Part shown: in pieces, positions 9,498 to 18,214 of the stretch | Numbering within the stretch: the first letter of the stretch is position 1 | How the letters are laid out: each line of letters opens with the position of its first letter | The notes under the pieces: generated by a model | What the model saw: only the letters and a program-made list of their open reading frames with translations | The model's database searches: none | What the model was told of the DNA's origin: nothing | Translations under genes and position numbers: made by a program | NCBI GenBank assembly: GCA_027943245.1 | Contig: JANDJZ010001748.1 | Span: 62,001-126,000, forward strand | Source: Acanthamoeba sp. SK_2022b | Lineage: Eukaryota > Discosea > Longamoebia > Acanthamoebidae | Reading direction: 5' to 3' | Length of the DNA stretch: 64,000 nucleotides

Positions 9498-9759
9498 TCT
9501 GGGCCGCCTGCTGATGCTGTGCGTGTGGGGCTTCCTGCTCTCTAACCTGTTCCATCCGTTTCCCAAGCCGCTAAAGTATTTCATCGACGTGGCGCTGTTC
9601 TTTATGGTGGTGATGCACGGCCTGCAGCTGGTGCTGCTGAAATCCACCCAGCCGAAGGATCAGCCGATCAGCTACTGGCAAGAAGCCAAGATCTTTATCT
9701 TTGGCGTGTTCGAGCTGTTGGCCTGGCAGAAGAAACAGCCGCCCATCAAGAAAAAGTGA
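9487..9759 (+). CDS. yhhL: YhhL, DUF1145 small inner-membrane protein
   Basis: A 90-residue protein with two predicted membrane helices (LGRLLMLCVWGFLLSNLF and YFIDVALFFMVVMHGLQLVLL) and a lysine-rich tail ending in KKK. It corresponds to E. coli YhhL by position, size and pattern (DUF1145). Its function is not known. The start overlaps the end of rsmD by 11 bases, which implies translational coupling. It converges with yhhM, leaving only three bases between the two stops. Confidence 0.88.
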   Translation: MLINLGRLLMLCVWGFLLSNLFHPFPKPLKYFIDVALFFMVVMHGLQLVLLKSTQPKDQPISYWQEAKIFIFGVFELLAWQKKQPPIKKK

Positions 9760-9762
9760 CCG

Positions 9763-10119
9763 CTACGGCTGAACGGTGAAAGAGACGAAGCGCGTGCCCT
9801 GCATGTTCAACGTGCCCTGCGCGCCTTGTTCTATCGGGTTGTATTGCCACTGTTTCAGCCGAAGCTGGATGTCTTCACCGCCCTGTACCGGGCGGAACAC
9901 CACCTCGTAATACATCGGCTCATTGACCAGCGGTTCGCGCTGCGGCGCACGGGTTTTGGCGACCGGGAAGCTTCGCTTGTCGCTCACCGTCACCTGCAGA
10001 CTGCGCATCGGTGCGCGGTCGTTTTCCGCCTCCTGCTGGCGCTGTTTGAAATAGCGTTGCGTGGCCAGCACGGCGATCAGCGCAATCACGGCGACAAAAA
10101 ACAACGGTGGCTTACTCAT
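9763..10119 (-). CDS. yhhM: YhhM, DUF2500 membrane-anchored protein
   Basis: The product is 118 residues long and starts MSKPPLFFVAVIALIAVLA, a single N-terminal membrane anchor, followed by a charged linker and a compact domain ending GTRFVSFTVQP. The start MSK..LFF and the GTRFVSF end match E. coli YhhM (DUF2500). The ATG at 10119 was preferred to an upstream in-frame start at 10170, which would add 17 residues not found in the family. Function is unknown; the domain probably lies in the periplasm. It is convergent with rsmD-yhhL. Confidence 0.88.
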   Translation of the reverse strand: MSKPPLFFVAVIALIAVLATQRYFKQRQQEAENDRAPMRSLQVTVSDKRSFPVAKTRAPQREPLVNEPMYYEVVFRPVQGGEDIQLRLKQWQYNPIEQGAQGTLNMQGTRFVSFTVQP

Positions 10120-10277
10120 CGGTTTCCCATTTCCTTCGCGGCCAAATCGGCGTAAACATAGCATTCTCAAGAAAGCATTGTCGATCGTCGGCAGGCTACC
10201 TACACTGAAATAAGAAGTGACATGGGTGACAGTTTGGAGCCGGTTGTTGCGGCTCCCTCATACATAAGGAAGACATA

Positions 10278-10904
10278 ATGAGTTGGCCGTTCCTTGCCGT
10301 ATTCTTTTCCGGTTGGCTGTTCGTCGACGCCTCATACCGTGGGCCGCGCTGGCAACGCTGGGTGTTCAAACCCGTCACGCTGCTGCTGCTGTTGCTGTTG
10401 GCCTGGCAGGCGCCGGTGCTCAGCGCGGCAGGTTATCTGATCGTACTCGGCCTGCTGGCGACGCTGATCGGCGACGCGCTGCTCCTGTTGCCGCGCGAGC
10501 GGGTGCTGTACGCCATCGGCGCCTTTTTCCTCTCCCACCTGCTGTATACCCTGAGCTTCGCCAGCCAGATGACGTTCAGTCTGTTCTGGCCGCTGCCGCT
10601 GGCGCTGCTGGCGATAGGCGCGTTGCTGCTGGCCACCCTTTGGACCCGGCTGGAAGAGATGCGCTGGCCGATCGTCACCTACGTGGCGATGACGCTGCTG
10701 ATGGTCTGGTTGGCGGGCGAACAATATTTCCTCCGCAGCACCGATTTCGGCTTCTCGCTGCTGACCGGCACCTCGCTATTGCTGCTGGCCAACGTCGTTT
10801 GGCTGATCAACCGCTACCGTTTCACCTTCCGCGCAGCGGACGCCATCGTCGCTTTCTGTTACTTCTCCGGCCACTTCCTGATCGTGCGCTCACTCTATCT
10901 GTAA
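10278..10904 (+). CDS. yhhN: YhhN, TMEM86-family integral membrane protein (lysoplasmalogenase-like)
   Basis: A 208-residue, very hydrophobic protein with about eight membrane helices, typical of the YhhN/TMEM86 family. Animal members hydrolyse the vinyl ether bond of lysoplasmalogens. The bacterial role is not settled, so the enzyme name is by family only. The conserved features [15 protein letters not shown] and the [15 protein letters not shown] end are present. The gene has its own start (ATG 10278, after AAGGAAGA) and is followed by a GGGTTCGGC/GCCGAACCC hairpin at 10916-10935, shared with the convergent inhibitor gene. Confidence 0.88.
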   Translation: MSWPFLAVFFSGWLFVDASYRGPRWQRWVFKPVTLLLLLLLAWQAPVLSAAGYLIVLGLLATLIGDALLLLPRERVLYAIGAFFLSHLLYTLSFASQMTFSLFWPLPLALLAIGALLLATLWTRLEEMRWPIVTYVAMTLLMVWLAGEQYFLRSTDFGFSLLTGTSLLLLANVVWLINRYRFTFRAADAIVAFCYFSGHFLIVRSLYL

Positions 10905-10944
10905 CGACCTACCGCGGGTTCGGCACGCCGAACCCGTTCCCACA

Positions 10945-11322
10945 TCAAGCCAACGCTTTCAACGTTAAGGCATCATCGGCGCCCAGCTGATTGCGATACA
11001 GATCGCCGTCGCGCGAGAAGAACGCCAGCGTGCTGCCATCCGCCCGCAGCAGGGCGATGCCGTCCGGCGCCGGGCGCCAGCCCACCACCTCGGCCGCAAA
11101 CACGCTTTGCAGACAACGTTGCCGATCCACCAGCTGATAGCCGTTGGTTTCACTTTGCTCATTCGCCAAAAACTCGATTTGGCATTGCCGTTCGCTGTCG
11201 GCCACCTGCCATTGCCCCGCCAGCGACTGCGCGGTCGGCAGCGCCAGGCTGCCAGCCATGACCGCACTCGTCACCATCATGCCGCCCGCCGCCAGAGCGG
11301 TGCGCGTTAAAGTACCTTTCAT
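10945..11322 (-). CDS. inh: Periplasmic inhibitor of the serralysin-type metalloprotease
   Basis: The product is 125 residues long. A signal peptide (1-23, ending AVMA) releases a mature protein starting GSLALPTAQSLAGQW. The single cysteine pair C47/C70 and the beta-barrel pattern fit the Inh family (Serratia and Erwinia metalloprotease inhibitors). In the family the N-terminal SLxLP strand enters the active-site cleft of the protease and shields the periplasm from leaked enzyme. ATG 11322 follows GGGAG at a usual distance and gives a proper signal peptide; an upstream in-frame start at 11340 is less likely. The gene lies 55 bases after the protease in the same direction, with a hairpin in the gap. 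Confidence 0.93.
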   Translation of the reverse strand: MKGTLTRTALAAGGMMVTSAVMAGSLALPTAQSLAGQWQVADSERQCQIEFLANEQSETNGYQLVDRQRCLQSVFAAEVVGWRPAPDGIALLRADGSTLAFFSRDGDLYRNQLGADDALTLKALA

Positions 11323-11338
11323 ACCGGGCTCCCGCATC

Positions 11339-11365
11339 ACGCCCGGCCGAGACTGCGCCGGGCGT
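11339..11365 (-). promoter_or_regulatory. Intercistronic hairpin between protease and inhibitor
   Basis: A perfect 9-bp stem, ACGCCCGGC/GCCGGGCGT, lies between the two genes with no T run after it on the minus strand. It would not act as a full terminator. A likely role is partial attenuation or protection of the protease mRNA 3' end, which would keep inhibitor below protease. Confidence 0.55.
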
Positions 11366-11377
11366 GTCGTTGCTGTG

Positions 11378-12922
<1,545 letters not shown>

Positions 12923-13130
12923 TTAAGCTTGCTGGAAGGGGCTTATGCGCCGTTGCCGGCAGTGTGTTAGGTAGAATTAATGCATATATATCAGCAAATA
13001 AGATTGCCATTAAAAATGGTAATCGATTCCAATTATAGGCAGGACCGCGAAACTGAACATAAAATAATCAACCTTTTATTGTCTCAACGAAAGTTTGTTA
13101 TGCTGCTTTTTAGGCTTCTTTACAAAACAA

Positions 13131-13238
13131 ATGAAACTTAACGAGGATAAGTTGGCACCAAACTTCAATAACAATGCGGCCTGCAGGCACAAGCGAATCA
13201 TGCTGGCTTGGTACGGGCAAAAAGGTAAATTTTGCTAA
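13131..13238 (+). CDS. Possible small ORF, 35 residues
   Basis: An ATG at 13131 opens 35 codons (MKLNEDKLAPNF... to a C-terminal GKFC). An extended -10-like TGTTATGCT (13096-13104) lies about 27 bases upstream. No good ribosome-binding site is visible, and I recognise no homologue. The peptide is basic in its second half, with HKR and KGK. It could be a real small protein, a leader, or chance. Confidence 0.2.
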   Translation: MKLNEDKLAPNFNNNAACRHKRIMLAWYGQKGKFC

Positions 13239-13450
13239 AGCGTTATAGGTTAATAACTCTTTATTATTAGGTCAGGCGACTTTTTAGTTTCTATAGGAAT
13301 ATTATTTTCTTATTTAAACTAACGGCAGTGAGGCTTTTCACCCAAATAGGGGATAAGAAAAGCCTATAGATTTAAATTCGCATTATTCATTATTGAATGA
13401 ATACCCCTTTATACACTCGAACGCCGTTAGCAATAATTCTCATCCGGCGC

Positions 13451-13482
13451 TTGACTCTGGAGTTGACTCCAGGGTGTAGAGT
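13451..13482 (+). promoter_or_regulatory. ZntR-type promoter/operator of zntA
   Basis: The -35 TTGACT (13451-13456) and -10 TAGAGT (13477-13482) are 20 bases apart, the overlong spacing of MerR-family promoters. The spacer carries the palindrome ACTCTGGAGTTGACTCCAGG, nearly identical to the E. coli zntA operator. Zn(II)-ZntR would untwist it and induce the pump. No zntR gene is in this window. Confidence 0.9.
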
Positions 13483-13523
13483 CAGCTGAGCAAACCCGTT
13501 TAACAGCCCGAAGGGGGGACGTT

Positions 13524-15842
13524 ATGCACAACCAGCAAAACCATAATCATCAGGAACATCACCACACCGAAGGCGGATGCGGCTGCAACCACAGCCACAG
13601 CAAAACCCAGCATGGCTGCAGCAGCGAGCCGAAAAACGCCGCCGCACAGGCCGAACACGCCCACCACCATCACGATCATGGCGATAGCGGCTGCTGCACC
13701 GCCGCGCCCGACGATCCGGACGAGGAAAGCGACAGGCTGGCCGCCGCTCCCCCTTCCGGTAGCCAACGTTTCAGCTGGAAAGTCACCGGCATGGACTGCC
13801 CCAGCTGCGCCAAGAAAATCGAAAATGCCGTCACCGCACTCCCCGGCGTCGACAGCGCGCGTGTGTTGTTCGCCACCGAGAAACTGGTGGTCGACGCGCA
13901 GTCCGACATCAGCCTGCGGATCCAGGACGCGGTCGCCCAGGCCGGCTTTACCCTGCTCGGCACTCAGACCGCCAAAGCCGCCGCGCCGAAAACCTCACGC
14001 TTCGGCGAATTCGCACCGCTGCTGCTGTTGACCACCCTGATGGTCGTCAGCTGGGTGCTGGATCGGGTTAACCCGGAGCTGGGCCGCATCGCCTTTATCG
14101 CCACCACGCTGGTCGGGTTGGCACCGGTCGCCGCCAAGGCGCTGCGTCTGATTCGTTCCGGCACGCCGTTCGCCATCGAAACGCTGATGAGCGTGGCGGC
14201 CATCGGCGCGCTGTTCATCGGCGCCACCGCCGAGGCGGCGATGGTGCTGCTGCTGTTTATGGTCGGTGAACTGCTGGAATCCTACGCCGCCAACCGCGCG
14301 CGGCGCGGGGTGACGGCGCTGATGGAGCTGGTGCCGGAAGATGCGCTGCTGCTGCAAGGTGCGGAGCGCAAACGCGTGCCGGTCGCCAGCCTGCGCCCTG
14401 GCGACGTGATTGAAATCGCACCCGGCGGGCGCCTGCCGGCCGACGCCGAGCTGCTCAATCCATTCGCCAGCTTCGACGAAAGCGCCCTGACCGGCGAATC
14501 GGTACCGGTCGAGCGCCAACAGGGTGAGAAAGTGGCCGCCGGCAGCCTGTCCGTCGATCAGGCGGCGCAGATGAAGGTGATCTCCGAGCCCGGCAAAAAC
14601 GCCATCGACCGCATTTTGCAGCTGATTGAGGAGGCCGAAGAGCGCCGCGCGCCGATCGAACGCTTCCTCGATCGGTTCAGCCGTTATTACACCCCGGCCA
14701 TTATGCTGCTGGCCGTCGCGGTGATCCTGGTGCCGCCGCTGCTGTTCTCGCAGCCGTGGGATACCTGGATCTATCGCGGCCTGACGCTGCTGCTGATCGG
14801 CTGCCCATGCGCATTGGTGATCTCGACCCCGGCGGCGATCACATCCGGGCTGGCAGCCGCCACGCGGCGCGGCGCGCTGATTAAAGGCGGTGCGGCGCTG
14901 GAGCAACTGGGCCAGATCCAAACTATCGCCTTCGATAAAACCGGCACCCTGACCGAAGGCAAGCCGACGGTGACCGACGTGCTGCCGATCGGCGCGCTCA
15001 CCGAACAGCGGCTGCTGCAGCTTGCCGCCGCGGTGGAAGCCGGTTCACATCACCCGCTGGCGCAGGCGATCATCAACCGCGCCGCCGAAAGCGGGACGGA
15101 GCTGCCGCTGGCGCAGGCGCGCCGCGCGCTGGCCGGCGTCGGCGTGGAAGGGATCGTGGACGGCAAGACCGTGCTGATCAGCGCGCCGGGCAAGCTGGCA
15201 CTGGGCCTGCTCGACGCCCAATGGCAGAGCCAGGTAGACAAGCTGGAAAACGCCGGCAAAACGGCGGTCGTGGTGCTGGAAGACGGCGCGCCCATCGGCT
15301 TGCTGGCGCTGCGCGATACGCTGCGCGGCGACGCCAAACAGGCCATAACCGAACTGAACGCGCTGGGTATTCGCGGCGTGATGCTGACCGGCGACAACCC
15401 GCGCGCCGCCGCGGCGATCGCCGGCGAGCTGGGCCTCGACTATCGCGCCGGTCTGCTGCCGGAAGATAAGGTCAGCGCGGTTACCGAACTGAGCGAACTG
15501 CGCCCGACGGCGATGATCGGCGACGGCATCAACGACGCCCCGGCGATGAAGGCCTCCAGCATCGGCATCGCCATGGGCAGCGGCACCGACGTGGCATTGG
15601 AAACCGCCGACGCCGCCCTGACCCACAACCGGCTGGTGGGCGTCGCGGAGATGATCCGCATCTCGCGCGCCACCCACGCCAATATCCGGCAAAACATCAC
15701 CATCGCATTGGGGCTGAAGGGGGTCTTCCTGATCACCAGCCTGCTGGGGCTGACCGGTTTGTGGCTGGCGGTGCTGGCTGACTCCGGCGCCACCGCGCTG
15801 GTCACCGCCAACGCGCTGCGGCTGTTGAAAAAGCGCAGCTAA
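13524..15842 (+). CDS. zntA: ZntA, Zn(II)/Cd(II)/Pb(II)-exporting P1B-type ATPase
   Basis: A 772-residue pump, longer than E. coli ZntA (732) because of an extended N-terminus. Residues 1-60 hold 15 His and 5 Cys (HHH at 12-14, HHHH at 47-50, CC at 57-58). Then come an HMA metal-binding domain with GMDCPSC (89-95), the TGES actuator motif (323-326), the ion-path CPC (427-429), the phosphorylation motif DKTGTLT (471-477), the HP motif in SHHPLAQA, and GDGINDAPAM. It expels excess zinc, cadmium and lead across the inner membrane. It is driven by a ZntR-type promoter. ATG 13524 follows AAGGGGGG. A hairpin terminator follows the gene. Confidence 0.97.
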   Translation: MHNQQNHNHQEHHHTEGGCGCNHSHSKTQHGCSSEPKNAAAQAEHAHHHHDHGDSGCCTAAPDDPDEESDRLAAAPPSGSQRFSWKVTGMDCPSCAKKIENAVTALPGVDSARVLFATEKLVVDAQSDISLRIQDAVAQAGFTLLGTQTAKAAAPKTSRFGEFAPLLLLTTLMVVSWVLDRVNPELGRIAFIATTLVGLAPVAAKALRLIRSGTPFAIETLMSVAAIGALFIGATAEAAMVLLLFMVGELLESYAANRARRGVTALMELVPEDALLLQGAERKRVPVASLRPGDVIEIAPGGRLPADAELLNPFASFDESALTGESVPVERQQGEKVAAGSLSVDQAAQMKVISEPGKNAIDRILQLIEEAEERRAPIERFLDRFSRYYTPAIMLLAVAVILVPPLLFSQPWDTWIYRGLTLLLIGCPCALVISTPAAITSGLAAATRRGALIKGGAALEQLGQIQTIAFDKTGTLTEGKPTVTDVLPIGALTEQRLLQLAAAVEAGSHHPLAQAIINRAAESGTELPLAQARRALAGVGVEGIVDGKTVLISAPGKLALGLLDAQWQSQVDKLENAGKTAVVVLEDGAPIGLLALRDTLRGDAKQAITELNALGIRGVMLTGDNPRAAAAIAGELGLDYRAGLLPEDKVSAVTELSELRPTAMIGDGINDAPAMKASSIGIAMGSGTDVALETADAALTHNRLVGVAEMIRISRATHANIRQNITIALGLKGVFLITSLLGLTGLWLAVLADSGATALVTANALRLLKKRS

Positions 15843-15856
15843 GTTCGGAAACCAAT

Positions 15857-15880
15857 ACGGGCGCGGCATACCGCGCCCGT
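15857..15880 (+). terminator. Hairpin terminator after zntA
   Basis: A 10-bp stem, ACGGGCGCGG-cata-CCGCGCCCGT, starts 14 bases after the zntA stop and is followed by TTGTCATTT. The T run is imperfect. It also lies beyond the end of tusA, which converges on it. Confidence 0.7.
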
Positions 15881-15931
15881 TGTCATTTCGAGGAAAGAGA
15901 CTTTTCCTTCATCAATACGACCTTGTCGCCG

Positions 15932-16177
15932 TTATACGCCTTTACGCAGCAAATAACGGTATGGCGCCTGCTCGGTCTCCTGCGCCACCAGCGTGTGTTC
16001 CATAAAGCGGCAGAACCCCGGAATATCGCGGGTGGTAGCCGGATCGTCGGCGATAATCAGCAGCGTTTCGCCGTTGTCCATATGGCGCACGGTTTTACGC
16101 ACCATCATCACCGGTTCCGGGCAACGCAGGCCCAGCGCGTCGAGCGTCTGGTCTGCCTGGGCAAATAAGTCAGTCAT
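15932..16177 (-). CDS. tusA: TusA, sulfur carrier protein
   Basis: The 81-residue product matches E. coli TusA almost throughout, including [20 protein letters not shown] with the sulfur-carrying cysteine in RCPEP, then [17 protein letters not shown]. TusA takes persulfide sulfur from IscS and passes it through TusBCD/TusE to MnmA for 2-thiouridine in tRNA wobble positions. The ATG at 16177 gives MTDLFAQ, the family start; an upstream in-frame TTG at 16195 would add six residues. Position between zntA and yhhQ is conserved. The gene reads divergently from yhhQ. Confidence 0.97.
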   Translation of the reverse strand: MTDLFAQADQTLDALGLRCPEPVMMVRKTVRHMDNGETLLIIADDPATTRDIPGFCRFMEHTLVAQETEQAPYRYLLRKGV

Positions 16178-16360
16178 GCAATTTTTCTCGTTCAAAAACG
16201 ATCGGCGAACGCTCGCCGCATCTCATTAGCGCCTAGTTTACGCCGGTAGTTTTTCTGCGCAAGATGCGTTAACGTTTGCGTTAAATTTAACCATTGCATT
16301 GGTTGCGCAAACGCGTATCATGCCGCCGCGCAGCGTTTTTTGCTGTTTTAACAAGACACA

Positions 16361-16390
16361 CTGGGTTCCCTCACCCCACTGCTAAAAAGG
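16361..16390 (+). promoter_or_regulatory. preQ1-I riboswitch controlling yhhQ
   Basis: The sequence CTGGGTTCCCTCACCCCACT, then GCTAAAAAGG, has the pattern of the small class I preQ1 aptamer. TGGG pairs with CCCA (P1), and the loop CCT can pair with the downstream AGG (P2 pseudoknot). An A-rich tail lies between. The AAGG closing P2 is the ribosome-binding site of yhhQ, eight bases before its ATG. Ligand binding should therefore mask the site and lower translation. The downstream gene is a queuosine-precursor transporter, which fits. Confidence 0.82.
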
Positions 16391-16397
16391 CTACAAT

Positions 16398-17057
16398 ATG
16401 TATTCGTTTACCGCACAGCAGCGCTTCACGGCGTTGGTCTGGCTTTCGCTGTTTCATATCGCCATCATTACCTCCAGCAACTACCTGGTGCAGCTGCCGA
16501 TCACCGTTTTCGGCTTCCATACCACCTGGGGCGCTTTTACCTTCCCGTTTATCTTCCTGGCGACCGATCTGACCGTGCGCATTTTCGGCGCGCCGCTGGC
16601 GCGGCGGATTATCCTGGCGGTGATGGTGCCGGCGCTGTTCATCTCTTACGTGATCTCCACCGTCACCTATCAGGGAGAGTGGCAGGGATTCGCGGCGCTG
16701 GGCAGTTTTAACCTGTTCGTGGCGCGCATCGCCGTCGCCAGCTTTATGGCCTACGTGCTCGGCCAGATCCTCGACGTTCACGTCTTCAACCGCCTGCGCC
16801 AGCGCAGCGCCTGGTGGGTAGCGCCGGCGGCGGCGATGTTCTTCGGCAACATCAGCGATACGCTGGCGTTCTTCTTCATCGCCTTCTACAAGAGCAGCGA
16901 TCCCTTCATGGCCAACAACTGGGTGGAGATCGCGCTGGTGGATTACAGCTTCAAGGTGATGATCTGCCTGCTGTTCTTCCTGCCGATGTACGGCGTGTTG
17001 CTGAACATGCTGCTCAAACGCATCGCGGCGCGCAGCGGCAGCCTGCAGCCGAGCTGA
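16398..17057 (+). CDS. yhhQ: YhhQ, queuosine precursor transporter
   Basis: A 219-residue membrane protein of the YhhQ/QPTR family with about six helices and the conserved SSNYLVQLPI and WGAFTFPFIFLATDL segments. In E. coli YhhQ imports preQ0 and preQ1 for salvage into queuosine, the modified base at tRNA position 34. The protein matches E. coli YhhQ in length (221). The start at 16398 is set by the AAGG site that also forms the 3' part of the preQ1-I riboswitch, so import is probably shut down when preQ1 is plentiful. It lies between tusA and a GNAT gene. Confidence 0.96.
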   Translation: MYSFTAQQRFTALVWLSLFHIAIITSSNYLVQLPITVFGFHTTWGAFTFPFIFLATDLTVRIFGAPLARRIILAVMVPALFISYVISTVTYQGEWQGFAALGSFNLFVARIAVASFMAYVLGQILDVHVFNRLRQRSAWWVAPAAAMFFGNISDTLAFFFIAFYKSSDPFMANNWVEIALVDYSFKVMICLLFFLPMYGVLLNMLLKRIAARSGSLQPS

Positions 17058-17098
17058 GCCGTGCTATTCTGGGCGGCCCTATCCTTTGGAGGCCGCCC

Positions 17099-17533
17099 AT
17101 GACCCCAATCGTTCGCAACGCCACGCTCGAAGAAATCCACCGTCTTTATCAACGCATCCCCGAATTCGGCAACCTGCATAGCCTGGCCGATCTGCAGCGG
17201 CGCATCGGCATCGCCCCCGCCAGCCTGTTGATCGCCGAAATCGACGGCCAGCCGGCCGGTTTTAAGCTCGGTTATCAACGGCAGGAAACGGTGTTTTACA
17301 GCTGGCTGGGCGGGGTGCTGCCGGCGTTTCGTCGCCACGGCGTGGCGCAGGCCTTGTTGGCCGAACAGGAACGCTGGGCGCAGGCGCAGGGCTATCGCCA
17401 GCTGACGGTCAAAACCCGTAACCGGTTCCGCGCCATGCTGACGATGCTGCTCACCCATCACTATCAGATTGTTCAGCTGGAAAAGAAAGGCGAAGTGGCT
17501 GATTATCGGCTATTACTGGAAAAAAACTTGTGA
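17099..17533 (+). CDS. GNAT-family N-acetyltransferase
   Basis: The product is 144 residues long and starts MTPIVRNATLEEIHRLY after a TTTGGAGG site. It has a GNAT core: the acceptor-side strand LLIAEIDGQPAGFKLGY, the strand YSWLGGVLPAFRRHG with the acetyl-CoA loop RRHGVAQALL, and a final LTVKTRNRFRAMLTMLL helix. The last motif, where a small-molecule enzyme often has LY..xGF, reads LTHHYQIVQLEKKG. The substrate is unknown. It has its own ribosome-binding site about 40 bases after yhhQ and may be co-transcribed with it. E. coli lacks this gene between yhhQ and dcrB. Confidence 0.85.
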   Translation: MTPIVRNATLEEIHRLYQRIPEFGNLHSLADLQRRIGIAPASLLIAEIDGQPAGFKLGYQRQETVFYSWLGGVLPAFRRHGVAQALLAEQERWAQAQGYRQLTVKTRNRFRAMLTMLLTHHYQIVQLEKKGEVADYRLLLEKNL

Positions 17534-17613
17534 CAACATCTGCCTTGCATTTCAACCTGGAATAGGTTGCGATACGACAGTGAATCCCTACCGGAAAGGA
17601 ATAAGGAAGCCCG

Positions 17614-18177
17614 ATGCGTAAAGTAGCGAAATTGATGGGTATCAGCCTGCTGGCGCTTGGCCTCGCGGCCTGCGACGGCAACACCAAAGACACCAAGGCA
17701 GCGCCAGACGGCGCGGCGGCCAGCGCACCGGCCGGGCAGCAGGTGAGCCTGCTGGACGGTAAACTGGCGTTCACCCTGCCGGTCGGCATGGCGGATCAGA
17801 GCGGCAAGCTGGGTAACCAGGCCAACAACATGCATGTTTACGCAGACAGCACCGGCCAGCGCGCGGTGATCGTGATCCTGGGCGACAAGACCGCCGACAG
17901 CCTGGAGACTCTGGCCAAGCGCCTGGAGAATACCCAGCGCGCGCGTGACGCCAACCTGCAGGTGATCACCAACAAGGCGCTCGACGTCAACGGCGTGCCG
18001 CTGCGTCAGCTGGACAGCATCATCACCAGCAGCGGCGAAAAAGCCTATTCCTCCGTCCTGATCGGCTCGCTGAACAACAACATGCTGACCATTCAGGTGA
18101 CGCTGCCGGCGGACAATCAGCAGCAGGCGCAGACCGAAGCCGAAGGCATCATCTCCACCCTGAAGCTGAAGCAGTAA
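17614..18177 (+). CDS. dcrB: DcrB, periplasmic lipoprotein
   Basis: A 187-residue lipoprotein. The start MRKVAKLMGISLLALGLAAC has a good lipobox, with lipidation at C20. After a low-complexity Ala/Pro linker it has the DcrB domain, with VSLLDGKLAFTLPVGM and a C-terminal AEGIISTLKLK. In E. coli DcrB is needed for adsorption or DNA entry of phages C1 and C6 and, with Lgt, affects lipoprotein maturation. Length matches E. coli (185). Its place after yhhQ is conserved. A terminator follows directly. Confidence 0.93.
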   Translation: MRKVAKLMGISLLALGLAACDGNTKDTKAAPDGAAASAPAGQQVSLLDGKLAFTLPVGMADQSGKLGNQANNMHVYADSTGQRAVIVILGDKTADSLETLAKRLENTQRARDANLQVITNKALDVNGVPLRQLDSIITSSGEKAYSSVLIGSLNNNMLTIQVTLPADNQQQAQTEAEGIISTLKLKQ

Positions 18178-18186
18178 TCCCACAGG

Positions 18187-18214
18187 GGGCCGGCTTGCCG
18201 GCCCTTTCGTTTTT
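18187..18214. terminator. Rho-independent terminator after dcrB
   Basis: GGGCCGGC-TT-GCCGGCCC is followed by TTTCGTTTTT. The T run overlaps the stop codon of the convergent glpC gene, so the two genes end almost back to back. Confidence 0.85.
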
